Source of the DNA: an uncultured Legionella sp.
GTDB lineage: Bacteria; Pseudomonadota; Gammaproteobacteria; Legionellales; Legionellaceae
Length of the DNA: 34,602 bases
Direction of reading: 5' to 3'
NCBI GenBank assembly: GCA_903877115.1
Contig: CAIRCS010000080.1
Span: forward strand, 1 to 34,602
Shown: positions 7,154 to 14,911 of the stretch, in pieces
How the letters are laid out: each line of letters opens with the position of its first letter
Position numbering within the stretch: the first letter of the stretch is position 1
Program-made: the position numbers and the translations under genes
Notes under the pieces: generated by a model
Database searches by the model: none
What the model was told of the DNA's origin: nothing
What the model saw: the letters and a program-made list of their open reading frames with translations, nothing else

Positions 7154-8820
7154 TGATCCTCTAAACGACGAAATTTCTTTTGCGAACTTTTTTGGTCACC
7201 CGATGTTTTGAGGCGCTCTGCTTCATAATCTGTATAGTTTCCTTCCATAAATACTACGCGACCATCTCCCTCAAATGCCATCAAATGAGTACAAACTCTA
7301 TCTAAAAACCAACGATCATGGGAAATCACAACAGCAGAGCCAGGGAAATTCAAAATAGCTTCTTCCAAAGCACGTAAAGTTTCGATATCCAAATCATTAC
7401 TGGGTTCATCTAATAACAAAACGTTCGCACCACGTTTCAATAATTTAGCTAAATGGACTCGATTGCGTTCACCGCCAGACAGTTGACTCATTTTTTTCTG
7501 CTGATCTGAGCCTTTAAAATTAAACCGACTGACATACGCTCTAGATGGCATTTGGAAGGAACCGACCTGCATCACATCATGCTTATCAGAAATCTCTTCC
7601 CAAACAGTATGATCATCATTCAAATGATCGCGCATTTGATCCACATAGGCCAATTGCACTGTATCCCCCATGCGAATGGTTCCTGCATCCGGCGCTTCTT
7701 TTTGCATTAACAATTTTAAAAAGGTAGATTTTCCGGCACCATTAGGCCCAATAATGCCCAATACCCCCCCTTTGGGTAGAGAGAAATTGACGCTTGAAAA
7801 TAATTGTTTAGAACCATACCCTTTTGCAAGATCATGGCCCTCTATAACCAAGTCGCCCAAACGCTCACCAGGTGGAATGTATATTTCATTAGTTTCGTTG
7901 CGTTTTTGGAATTCTTTTGAATTCAATTCATCAAAGCGCGCCAACCTTGCCTTCGATTTTGCATGCCGACCCTTAGGCGCCATCCGAACCCATTCTAATT
8001 CTGACTTCAAGACACGCATGTGCGAAGCTTCTTGTTTTTGTTCTTGCGCTAAACGCACTTCTTTTTGTTCAAGCCACGCCGTGTAATTACCTTTATAAGG
8101 AATCCCCTCACCGCGATCTAATTCTAAAATCCACTCAGCGGCATTATCCAGAAAATAGCGATCATGCGTTACCGCTACCACTGTTCCAGGAAAATCCTCC
8201 AAGTATTTTTCAAGCCAAGCCACACTTTCAGCATCCAAATGGTTGGTCGGTTCATCAAGTAATAACATATCCGGACTCGACAGTAACAAACGACATAGCG
8301 CAACGCGACGACGCTCTCCCCCAGACAATACGCTTAAGAGCGCATCCCACTCGGGTAGGCGTAAAGCTTGTGCTGCAATAGTTAATTTACGATCCAAATC
8401 CCAGCCACCGCCAGCTTCGATTGCGTGTTGTAATTCCCCTTGCTCCGTTAATAAGGTTGTCATTTCCTCATCAGTCATGGGCTCAGCAAACCGGAAACTA
8501 ATTTCATCAAAGCGCGCTAATTTAGCTTTCATATCTTGTACGGCTTCTTCTACAATTTCACGCACAGTTTTGCTTAAATCCACAATTGGTTCTTGCGCTA
8601 AATAGCCAATACGAATACCAGGCTGGGCACGTGCTTCGCCGTCAAACTGTGTATCAACACCTGCCATAATACGTAACAAAGTGGATTTACCTGAACCATT
8701 TAATCCCAATACTCCAATTTTTGCACCCGGAATAAAACTGAGAGAAATATCTTTCAAAATCACCCGTTGATTCTCAACTATTTTCGAGACACGGTTCATG
8801 GTAAAAATATATTGGGACAT
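7150..8820 (-). CDS. ettA: Energy-dependent translational throttle protein EttA
   Basis: ABC-F protein with two nucleotide-binding domains that gates 70S ribosomes entering elongation according to the ATP/ADP ratio. Walker A sites are GLNGSGKST and GPNGAGKST, signature motifs are LSGGERRRVALC and LSGGERNRVHLA, and Walker B segments are LLLDEPTNHLD and LLLDEPSNDLD. The arm between the first domain's halves and the linker (KSELEWVRMAPKGRHAKSKARL type) identify EttA among ABC-F proteins. The start at 8820 (MSQYIFTMNRVSK, 556 aa) matches the family length. A longer frame to 8862 adds 14 residues and is unlikely. It heads the operon with the transpeptidase and two membrane genes. Confidence 0.96.
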   Translation of the reverse strand: MSQYIFTMNRVSKIVENQRVILKDISLSFIPGAKIGVLGLNGSGKSTLLRIMAGVDTQFDGEARAQPGIRIGYLAQEPIVDLSKTVREIVEEAVQDMKAKLARFDEISFRFAEPMTDEEMTTLLTEQGELQHAIEAGGGWDLDRKLTIAAQALRLPEWDALLSVLSGGERRRVALCRLLLSSPDMLLLDEPTNHLDAESVAWLEKYLEDFPGTVVAVTHDRYFLDNAAEWILELDRGEGIPYKGNYTAWLEQKEVRLAQEQKQEASHMRVLKSELEWVRMAPKGRHAKSKARLARFDELNSKEFQKRNETNEIYIPPGERLGDLVIEGHDLAKGYGSKQLFSSVNFSLPKGGVLGIIGPNGAGKSTFLKLLMQKEAPDAGTIRMGDTVQLAYVDQMRDHLNDDHTVWEEISDKHDVMQVGSFQMPSRAYVSRFNFKGSDQQKKMSQLSGGERNRVHLAKLLKRGANVLLLDEPSNDLDIETLRALEEAILNFPGSAVVISHDRWFLDRVCTHLMAFEGDGRVVFMEGNYTDYEAERLKTSGDQKSSQKKFRRLEDQ

Positions 8821-8918
8821 AAATACTCTGATGAAAAGTTGCGTTGGCGCGGATAATAACAAATTCTGCTATGAAATTCATGAATTCTTGTTAGAATATC
8901 ATCAAGTCTCGCTTCCAC

Positions 8919-9581
8919 ATGGTTGAAATGAATAAAATTTTATCACAGACCAATATGATTAAACAACAATTACGGACAGGTAATATCTTTGATAAAAAAA
9001 TTTTAGATTTGTATCAAAGCCTTCCACGCGATGAATATACCCCACTTTCATACCGAAAATTTGCCTATTCTGATATGCAAATCCCTATTGCGCAGCAACA
9101 AAGCATGCTGACGCCACTCGAAGAAGCGGCCATTTTACAAGCATTACAATTGCAAGGACATGAGACCATATTAGAAATTGGTACTGGCACAGGATTCTTT
9201 TCCAGTCTGCTCAGTAATTTCGCCAAAAGAGTCATTTCCGTAGATTGTTTTGAAGAATTTACCCTGCAAGCTAAAAAAACCTGCTTGGCACATGGGCGAA
9301 CTAATATTGAATTTATCACTGGAGATGGGCATAACGGTTGGGTCAATCTGGCGCCTTATGATGTTATTATTTTGACGGGAGGCATCCCAAATTTAACAGA
9401 AGTGCTGAAGCTCCAACTGTGCTTGGGTGGAAAGCTCTTCGCAATCGTTGGCAACCGCCCCGCCATGGCAGGTAATTTATATCGCGTCGATCACGAAAAC
9501 CGCTGGACTCAAGATTTGATTTTTGAAACTGATACGCCCATGCTCATTGAAAACAGTCGCCAACAACGGTTTGTTTTTTAG
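8919..9581 (+). CDS. pcm: Protein-L-isoaspartate O-methyltransferase family protein
   Basis: 220 aa SAM-dependent methyltransferase of the Pcm family. The SAM-binding loop is ILEIGTGTGFFSSLL (about 84-98). The N-terminal MIKQQLRTGNI, LPRDEYTP and PIAQQQSMLTP segments, plus GDGHNGW and APYDVIILTGG, follow the Pcm pattern, though several positions are diverged. Pcm methylates isoaspartyl residues in damaged proteins. Two starts are possible (8919 or 8928) and neither has a clear Shine-Dalgarno. The tolC-like gene follows after 8 bases. The same pairing is known in Legionella, which supports both calls. Confidence 0.85.
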   Translation: MVEMNKILSQTNMIKQQLRTGNIFDKKILDLYQSLPRDEYTPLSYRKFAYSDMQIPIAQQQSMLTPLEEAAILQALQLQGHETILEIGTGTGFFSSLLSNFAKRVISVDCFEEFTLQAKKTCLAHGRTNIEFITGDGHNGWVNLAPYDVIILTGGIPNLTEVLKLQLCLGGKLFAIVGNRPAMAGNLYRVDHENRWTQDLIFETDTPMLIENSRQQRFVF

Positions 9582-9589
9582 GATTTTAC

Positions 9590-11065
9590 ATGCCAAAGGA
9601 TCTGGTACGCGCTATAAAAAGAAAACTGTTCACGCTATCGTGGTTCGCACTCATACCATGCAAAGCTTTTTCCGTTGATTTAATGGATGTCTATCATCAA
9701 GCCTTAGATAATGACCCCCTTTTCAAAGAGGCTTACAGTACTTTTTTGGCTAAAAGCGAAGACCTGCCCCAAGCATGGTCACAATTACTCCCTCAATTAA
9801 GCGCCGCTGCTTTGATAGGTCGAAGTCAGCAACTTATTGATGCTGGCCAGTTTAGAATCGAACAGGCTTATAATCACAATCAATGGCGGGCTAATGCGTC
9901 CCAAGCCATCTTCAACTACCAAGCTTGGGAACAAGTAAAAAAAGCACGCGCCAGCGTCAAAGCAGCTATGGCCGAATTCAACGATGCTGCCCAGCAAATG
10001 ATGTTGCGTACCTCGCGCGCTTATTTGCAATTATTGCTTGCCAAAGATACGTTGAATTTTGCCCAAGCCAAAAAACGTGCAAATAAACGCCAGTTGGAAC
10101 AAGCTCAAGAACGTTTTAATGTGGGATTAGACGCTATCACAGCAGTCTATGAAGCTCGCGCCGCATATGATCAATCCACAGCAGAGGTCATTGCAGATAA
10201 CAATAAATTGATGAATTTAAATCAAGATTTAAGCCGCATTACTAATCACACTTATGAACATGTGTCGCCGTTGCGAAACAATAACATTCCTTTGATTTCG
10301 CCTGAGCCCAAAATTGTCGACGAATGGATTACTACTGGATTAAAACAAAACTATAGTCTCTATTCCGCGAAATACCACCTTCAAGCGGCTCGCGAAAACA
10401 TCAAAGCGACTGCCTCCAGCAATTGGCCGGTTTTTAGTATCCAAGGCAATATAGTCGATACTCATAATACAAGTAACCCTCAAGACGGTAGTGGTAGCAC
10501 CTCTTTGGCCAATAATTTATTTATTCCCCAAGAACAACGCCTCGCAACGGTCACTTTGAATGCCAATCTACCCCTATTCCAAGGAGGATTAGTGGCATCT
10601 AAGACACGACAAGCAAAATACGATTTTCAATCTTCAGGGCAACAATTAGAAAGGGTATACCGCAATGTGGTCGTCAGTACGAATATTTACTTTAATACTA
10701 TCCTAGACGGCATAGAAAAGGTAAAAGCCGACCGCCAAACTGTGATGTCACAACAAAACTCTGTCGACAGCGTTAATGCCCAATATACAGTAGGTACACG
10801 CACAATGACCGACGTCGTCTTAGCTCAACAGCACTTATTCGAAGCGCAACAACAATTGGCCGCTGATCAATATACGCTGATTGATTCTATTTTAAATTTA
10901 AAGTATTTCGCTGGAACGCTAAATGTCGCTGATTTAGAAGAAATCAACGCTTGGTTGGATACTACACGAGTAGCCAAACTTGCCGTCAATAAAGCGAATC
11001 CTCTTTGCAAATTAACAGATACCGAAAAGCTCATCCGCAAAATGCAGACGTTACAATTGACCTAG
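9590..11065 (+). CDS. tolC: TolC family outer membrane efflux protein
   Basis: 491 aa. An N-terminal signal peptide ends near residue 28 (LSWFALIPCKAFS). The mature protein has the two structural repeats of TolC: LMDVYHQALDNDPLFKEA and LPQAWSQLLPQLSAAA begin the first, and KQNYSLYSAKYHLQAARENI begins the second, with long helical coiled-coil stretches. LYQGG-like LPLFQGGLV and the VGTRTMTDVVLAQQ motif in the second half are typical. It forms the outer-membrane duct for type I secretion and RND efflux. AGGA precedes the ATG, and it is co-transcribed with the Pcm-like gene. No membrane-fusion protein or pump is encoded here. Confidence 0.93.
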   Translation: MPKDLVRAIKRKLFTLSWFALIPCKAFSVDLMDVYHQALDNDPLFKEAYSTFLAKSEDLPQAWSQLLPQLSAAALIGRSQQLIDAGQFRIEQAYNHNQWRANASQAIFNYQAWEQVKKARASVKAAMAEFNDAAQQMMLRTSRAYLQLLLAKDTLNFAQAKKRANKRQLEQAQERFNVGLDAITAVYEARAAYDQSTAEVIADNNKLMNLNQDLSRITNHTYEHVSPLRNNNIPLISPEPKIVDEWITTGLKQNYSLYSAKYHLQAARENIKATASSNWPVFSIQGNIVDTHNTSNPQDGSGSTSLANNLFIPQEQRLATVTLNANLPLFQGGLVASKTRQAKYDFQSSGQQLERVYRNVVVSTNIYFNTILDGIEKVKADRQTVMSQQNSVDSVNAQYTVGTRTMTDVVLAQQHLFEAQQQLAADQYTLIDSILNLKYFAGTLNVADLEEINAWLDTTRVAKLAVNKANPLCKLTDTEKLIRKMQTLQLT

Positions 11066-11136
11066 GTAACGGCGTTTCATGTGACAGCGTTGAGCGCTTT
11101 CTGGCCTCGAGAGAAGATGTCACTAGGGTCTGAGCT

Positions 11137-11337
11137 CGACGTCCCGCGGACAAGCCGGCGTTGTTGCATAAAATTTATTTTGTGATTTGTTAGAGCATTT
11201 TGTTTACTTGTCATCCCCGCGCAGGCGGGGATCCATCCTTAAATTAAACATATTGCCACAATAAAGCATGGATCCCCGCCTGCGCGTGGATGACAAGATT
11301 ATTTATGCAACAACGCCGGACAAGCCGCGGGACGTCG
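11137..11337. repeat. Nested inverted-repeat (MITE/REP-like) element
   Basis: Outer arms at 11137-11173 and 11302-11337 are inverted copies of about 36 bases (CGACGTCCCGCGG ... GGCGTTGTTGCATAAA), differing in the short middle where ACAAGC is itself inverted. Inside lies a second pair of 30-base arms, 11207-11236 and 11268-11297 (core TCATCCCCGCGCAGGCGGGG), with one mismatch. The inner pair has a relative at 24455-24538. No transposase is encoded. The plus-side edge supplies the last codons and stop of the minus-strand gene ending at 11299. Confidence 0.8.
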
Positions 11338-13050
11338 GGCTTTCGAAGTTGAATTGTCAACAGCCCCTAATAAACACCGCTGAAGTTTTGGAGCGGAAAA
11401 AACCCCGAGTGATGCCAACGCACTGGCACCAAGCCCATATTGAAGCGTTGATAAGGGGCAAGATGGCAATACACTTGCAATCAATGGCAACACAAGACTC
11501 GGCGTAATAAGACTGAGTAACAACAAGGTCAAAGAAATAACCAGTACTGACATTAGAAATATCGTACTATAAGAAGGAACCCATGAAAAAGAAGCATCCA
11601 ATTGGACAAATCCTTTTCGCCCACTTGGGCTCATAAATTCAGCTCGCATATCTGGAGCAGCTGTTAAATCTGCTGCCTTAATATAAAAGTCTCTTGGATT
11701 CACCTTCGGATCAAGAATGATACACTGTCTACTCCTGCTATAAACACGTTGATACGTGACAAGATTCTTTAAGCGGTATTGCTCTGGAAAAAGCTGTGCA
11801 ATCAAAGCAGTGCACCGTTGATTAGCCAAGATAGTACCTCTGCCAGAAGCAGCAGCAAGACTCGGCTTCAAAATAATTTGGCCAAGCGATTGAGGTTTTT
11901 TGGAAATATGCACTAACATGTTAACGCTATCACCTAATTTTTCACTTAAAATATTTTGAATTTTTTCTTGATAATATCGAAGATACAGATCCACACTTGA
12001 GCGATCAACTTGGATATGTGATCGACGACACTCTGATGCCAATTGATGAAAATGATAGTATTGAATCGAGTCATTTTGAAATTCGTGATAATCGATACGA
12101 TGCGTGGGCGCCAAGGCTGTAGCACCTGCAGGGGCTAAAAAAATATTGGCTTGTTGGTTAACTAAAGTAGATCCGAGGGGAATCAATGGCGCCTCACCTT
12201 GAATACCATACCCTAATTCTTCAACACCTTCTTCACGCGCCGATCGTTCTGCATCATAAGGATATTCAGCATTTCCGCCCGCTGTTGCAAACCCTGCTAC
12301 TGCTTTTTTTCCCTGATCTAATTTTCCAGCCAAAATTTGACCCTGTTGATTTTCAGAAACAATCGCAGTTTTCCTTACACTGACATCCGCCATCATCCGC
12401 CACGCAAATTTTGCTAGACTGGTATGCACACACAATTGGTGACCGTTATCTGCAACAGTCATCTCCCTATCTTGCAAAGAAAATGTGCGCTGCAATCGTT
12501 GACGTACGTTTGCTGCATCAACAGCATCTGGTAATGTCACAACCGTTGCTCCGCCCTCTGTAGACAACACAGGCTCAAATCCTTGCTCACCAGCACCTTT
12601 GAATGCGTGGCGTAGCCGGTATGCAGCATGATTTTCTCTCAAATGGCCAAACGAATAAAAACAAGACTGCAAACTGTTCGTAATAAATTTAGAATAGATG
12701 ACATCACAAAGTCTATCGCGTATGGAGAATACGATACTATTTCTATTACGCGCGACAACTTGCTCTTCAAGCCCCAATATTGTAACCAAACGCCCTATCT
12801 TATTGCTTTCTATACAAATTTGATTATTCGCCAGAAAATTCACTTTAGGTTTCTCAGCATTTAAGAATTGTGCCGCATAACCCACCCCAGCATCTAACCC
12901 ACTTCCCGGTTGTGCTGGTACTTTAAAACAACCAAATCGATGTAGGATACGCTGTAATAATTGTGCAATCTTCTCTGCTTCTAGCAAGTCCGGATCATTA
13001 TATTTTGTTTGAATCGCTGAAATTAATGCATCTCGGCGTTGCTGAAGCAT
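11299..13050 (-). CDS. C-terminal part of split kinase-like protein, transmembrane tail
   Basis: 583 aa from the first ATG, but the frame continues upstream through 48 further sense codons (13051-13194) to the TAA that ends the preceding kinase-like fragment. No ATG, GTG or TTG lies in those 48 codons, and no Shine-Dalgarno precedes the ATG at 13050. It is most likely the rear of one gene of about 847 codons (11299-13842). The body is not recognised; it has no clear catalytic motif. Near the C-terminus are two hydrophobic helices (TIFLMSVLVISLTLLLLSLI and a Leu/Pro/Ala-rich partner up to ALASLGVF), forming a hairpin as in many membrane-targeted effectors. The last 15-20 residues (to LLHK) are encoded by the adjoining inverted repeat, so the original C-terminus may have been replaced. 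Confidence 0.6.
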   Translation of the reverse strand: MLQQRRDALISAIQTKYNDPDLLEAEKIAQLLQRILHRFGCFKVPAQPGSGLDAGVGYAAQFLNAEKPKVNFLANNQICIESNKIGRLVTILGLEEQVVARNRNSIVFSIRDRLCDVIYSKFITNSLQSCFYSFGHLRENHAAYRLRHAFKGAGEQGFEPVLSTEGGATVVTLPDAVDAANVRQRLQRTFSLQDREMTVADNGHQLCVHTSLAKFAWRMMADVSVRKTAIVSENQQGQILAGKLDQGKKAVAGFATAGGNAEYPYDAERSAREEGVEELGYGIQGEAPLIPLGSTLVNQQANIFLAPAGATALAPTHRIDYHEFQNDSIQYYHFHQLASECRRSHIQVDRSSVDLYLRYYQEKIQNILSEKLGDSVNMLVHISKKPQSLGQIILKPSLAAASGRGTILANQRCTALIAQLFPEQYRLKNLVTYQRVYSRSRQCIILDPKVNPRDFYIKAADLTAAPDMRAEFMSPSGRKGFVQLDASFSWVPSYSTIFLMSVLVISLTLLLLSLITPSLVLPLIASVLPSCPLSTLQYGLGASALASLGVFSAPKLQRCLLGAVDNSTSKARRPAACPALLHK

Positions 13051-13194
13051 ACAAATACGGAAAGCTTTTGCCGTTGGTGTATGCCCAGTACTATTGACAA
13101 TATCTTCTATATCTTGATTGCTAAATTGTTGAACGATGATTGCGCCCCGAGCATGGTACTCGTGTTCATTTGCAAAATATTCTTCTCCAAAAAA

Positions 13195-13842
13195 TTATCG
13201 AATTTGCTTAATATTCCGTGCAAACTCAGGAGCACCCGATTTCCGCTGCATCAAACCATATTTTGAATTATCACTCGCTAAAAGAAATGGCAGAATCGTG
13301 TCAGCTTCAGCTGTTACATTAATAGTGTCTTCATTTTGGAAACCGTGAGAACGAAAACCAATACACAGCGTACCGCCCAAATCAACAAAAAACACACGTT
13401 TATCACGATCCATGACAAAATTTTCGCCGTGTATATTAACTAGATCGCGATTACCTAACCAAGCATGCATCATCAAACTACAAAAAACAGGTTCCTTACT
13501 GGCAGAAGGCAGACGGTGAAAATCTTCTTTTTTACAATTGCTAGTACCAGGTAAGATAGCTGACGCTAAATATACAAAACCGCTTCGGTCTTCCACCGCA
13601 AAGATATCTGGCACTAAAATACCCGCATGTTTGCATAATTTTGCTGCTAACACTTCATCCCAAACCCGCCAGTTACCCTCAATCGGGGCATTCAGTGGTC
13701 TTTTAATGAGGTAATCTTTTCCTGTACGCCGATCTCTCCCAACAAAACCAGGGCACATCCCCCCCTTTTTTTCTTTTTCGCTTTTTTTTATATACGATTC
13801 TAAACGATTAGATGGCATGATCTCGCTTTCAGAGGTGTGCAT
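13195..13842 (-). CDS. N-terminal kinase-like fragment (HipA/PI4K-type fold), split gene
   Basis: The start at 13842 has AGGAT eight bases upstream; the frame is open to a TTG at 13872. The product (215 aa) has features of an atypical kinase fold. DYLIKRP gives a candidate ATP-binding Lys, DEVLAAKLCKHAG the following helix, AWLGNRDLVNIHGENF a catalytic loop of the D/NxD..N type, and FFVDLGGTL the metal-binding Asp. This layout is seen in HipA-like and PI3/4-kinase-like families; the exact family is not certain. It ends at an in-frame TAA (13195-13197), after which the same frame stays open with plausible C-lobe sequence (IEDIVNST, then RICMLQQRRDALISAI). The fragment alone would lack the end of the fold. 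Either a nonsense mutation, a sequencing error, or readthrough is possible. Confidence 0.6.
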   Translation of the reverse strand: MHTSESEIMPSNRLESYIKKSEKEKKGGMCPGFVGRDRRTGKDYLIKRPLNAPIEGNWRVWDEVLAAKLCKHAGILVPDIFAVEDRSGFVYLASAILPGTSNCKKEDFHRLPSASKEPVFCSLMMHAWLGNRDLVNIHGENFVMDRDKRVFFVDLGGTLCIGFRSHGFQNEDTINVTAEADTILPFLLASDNSKYGLMQRKSGAPEFARNIKQIR

Positions 13843-13983
13843 ATGAATCATCCTAAAAAAGTAATTTACCAAATTTTATCATAATGCGTTTTTTTTATCC
13901 ACAAACACATGAATGAGTTGTCTTACATGAGAAATATATTACCTGTGAATTACCTGCGCCATCTTAATAATGATTGCCAAATT

Positions 13984-13993
13984 GTGATATACT
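13984..13993 (+). promoter_or_regulatory. Putative extended -10 promoter for ttcA
   Basis: TATACT at 13988-13993 is preceded by TG one base upstream (TGATATACT), forming an extended -10 element 54 bases before the ttcA ATG. No convincing -35 hexamer lies at the right distance. It falls in the 200-base gap between the divergent kinase-like gene and ttcA. Confidence 0.4.
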
Positions 13994-14047
13994 GCGGAAC
14001 TTAATTTAGCTTTGCCATGCAAGCTCCCTACTTAATATTGGTTAATT

Positions 14048-14911
14048 ATGACGCAACCTTCCGCTGTTGAAAAAAAACTTCTGCACTATATTGGTAAGGG
14101 CATTGCAGATTTTAATATGATCCAAGCCGGAGACCGGGTAATGGTCTGCTTATCCGGTGGCAAAGACTCCTTTACTTTACTCAGCATTTTAGAGTTGTTA
14201 CGCCAACGTTCACAACAAAAATTCAGTATTTTTGCTTTTACCCTCGATCAATCTCAGCCCGGATGGAACGACAAAGCCTTGCATCAATGGCTTCAAGAGC
14301 GCAGGATTCCTTATGAAGTGCTGACTCGCGATACTTACAGCATTGTAAAAGAAAAAATTCCTGAAGGTAAAACCTATTGTTCCTTATGTTCACGCTTACG
14401 CCGTGGTATCATTTACCGCTATGCAGAAGAAAATGGATTTACAAAAATTGCGTTGGGTCATCATCGCGATGATTTAATCCGCACCTTAATGATGTCCATA
14501 TTATATAACGGTGATATCCGCTCTATGCCACCAAAATTATTAACTGACAATAAAAAACATATTGTAATTCGCCCCATGTGTTATGTTCAAGAACGCGATA
14601 TCATTACGTATGCTATGGAACAACAGTATCCTATCATTCCCTGTACTTTATGCGGCTCTCAGGATAATTTAGCCCGCAAACGTGTGGGGAAACTGATTGA
14701 TCAATTAGCCTTAGAGAATCCCAAAGTCCCAAGTAATATTTTACATGCACTACAAAGTATCAAGCCAAGCCAACTCATGGATCAAGAGTTTTGGAATTTT
14801 AGAGAATTAGAACAAGAACTATCCAGTGGGTCCAAACCACCCCATCAACCTATTACACTCAATGAGGATAATACTTATGATGAGCTTAGAGCTGACGAAC
14901 ACATTACGTAA
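14048..14911 (+). CDS. ttcA: tRNA 2-thiocytidine(32) synthetase TtcA
   Basis: 287 aa cytoplasmic enzyme that thiolates cytidine 32 of certain tRNAs using ATP and an iron-sulfur cluster. The PP-loop is [12 protein letters not shown] (about 34-45). The cluster cysteines are CSLC (about 115-118) and [12 protein letters not shown] further on, with the HHRDD segment also typical. The length matches the family. Its last 35 bases overlap the start of the SulP-carbonic anhydrase gene in another frame. An extended -10 lies upstream. Confidence 0.96.
   Translation: MTQPSAVEKKLLHYIGKGIADFNMIQAGDRVMVCLSGGKDSFTLLSILELLRQRSQQKFSIFAFTLDQSQPGWNDKALHQWLQERRIPYEVLTRDTYSIVKEKIPEGKTYCSLCSRLRRGIIYRYAEENGFTKIALGHHRDDLIRTLMMSILYNGDIRSMPPKLLTDNKKHIVIRPMCYVQERDIITYAMEQQYPIIPCTLCGSQDNLARKRVGKLIDQLALENPKVPSNILHALQSIKPSQLMDQEFWNFRELEQELSSGSKPPHQPITLNEDNTYDELRADEHIT

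Noticed and set aside
11207..11297. Possible CRISPR repeats, because of the GC-rich repeated units
   Set aside because: There are only two units, in inverted rather than direct orientation, with no regular spacers and no cas genes in the window.
11268..11507. 79-codon plus-strand frame at the nested repeat
   Set aside because: It starts inside the repeat arm and runs antisense to the split kinase-like gene; no sign of coding.
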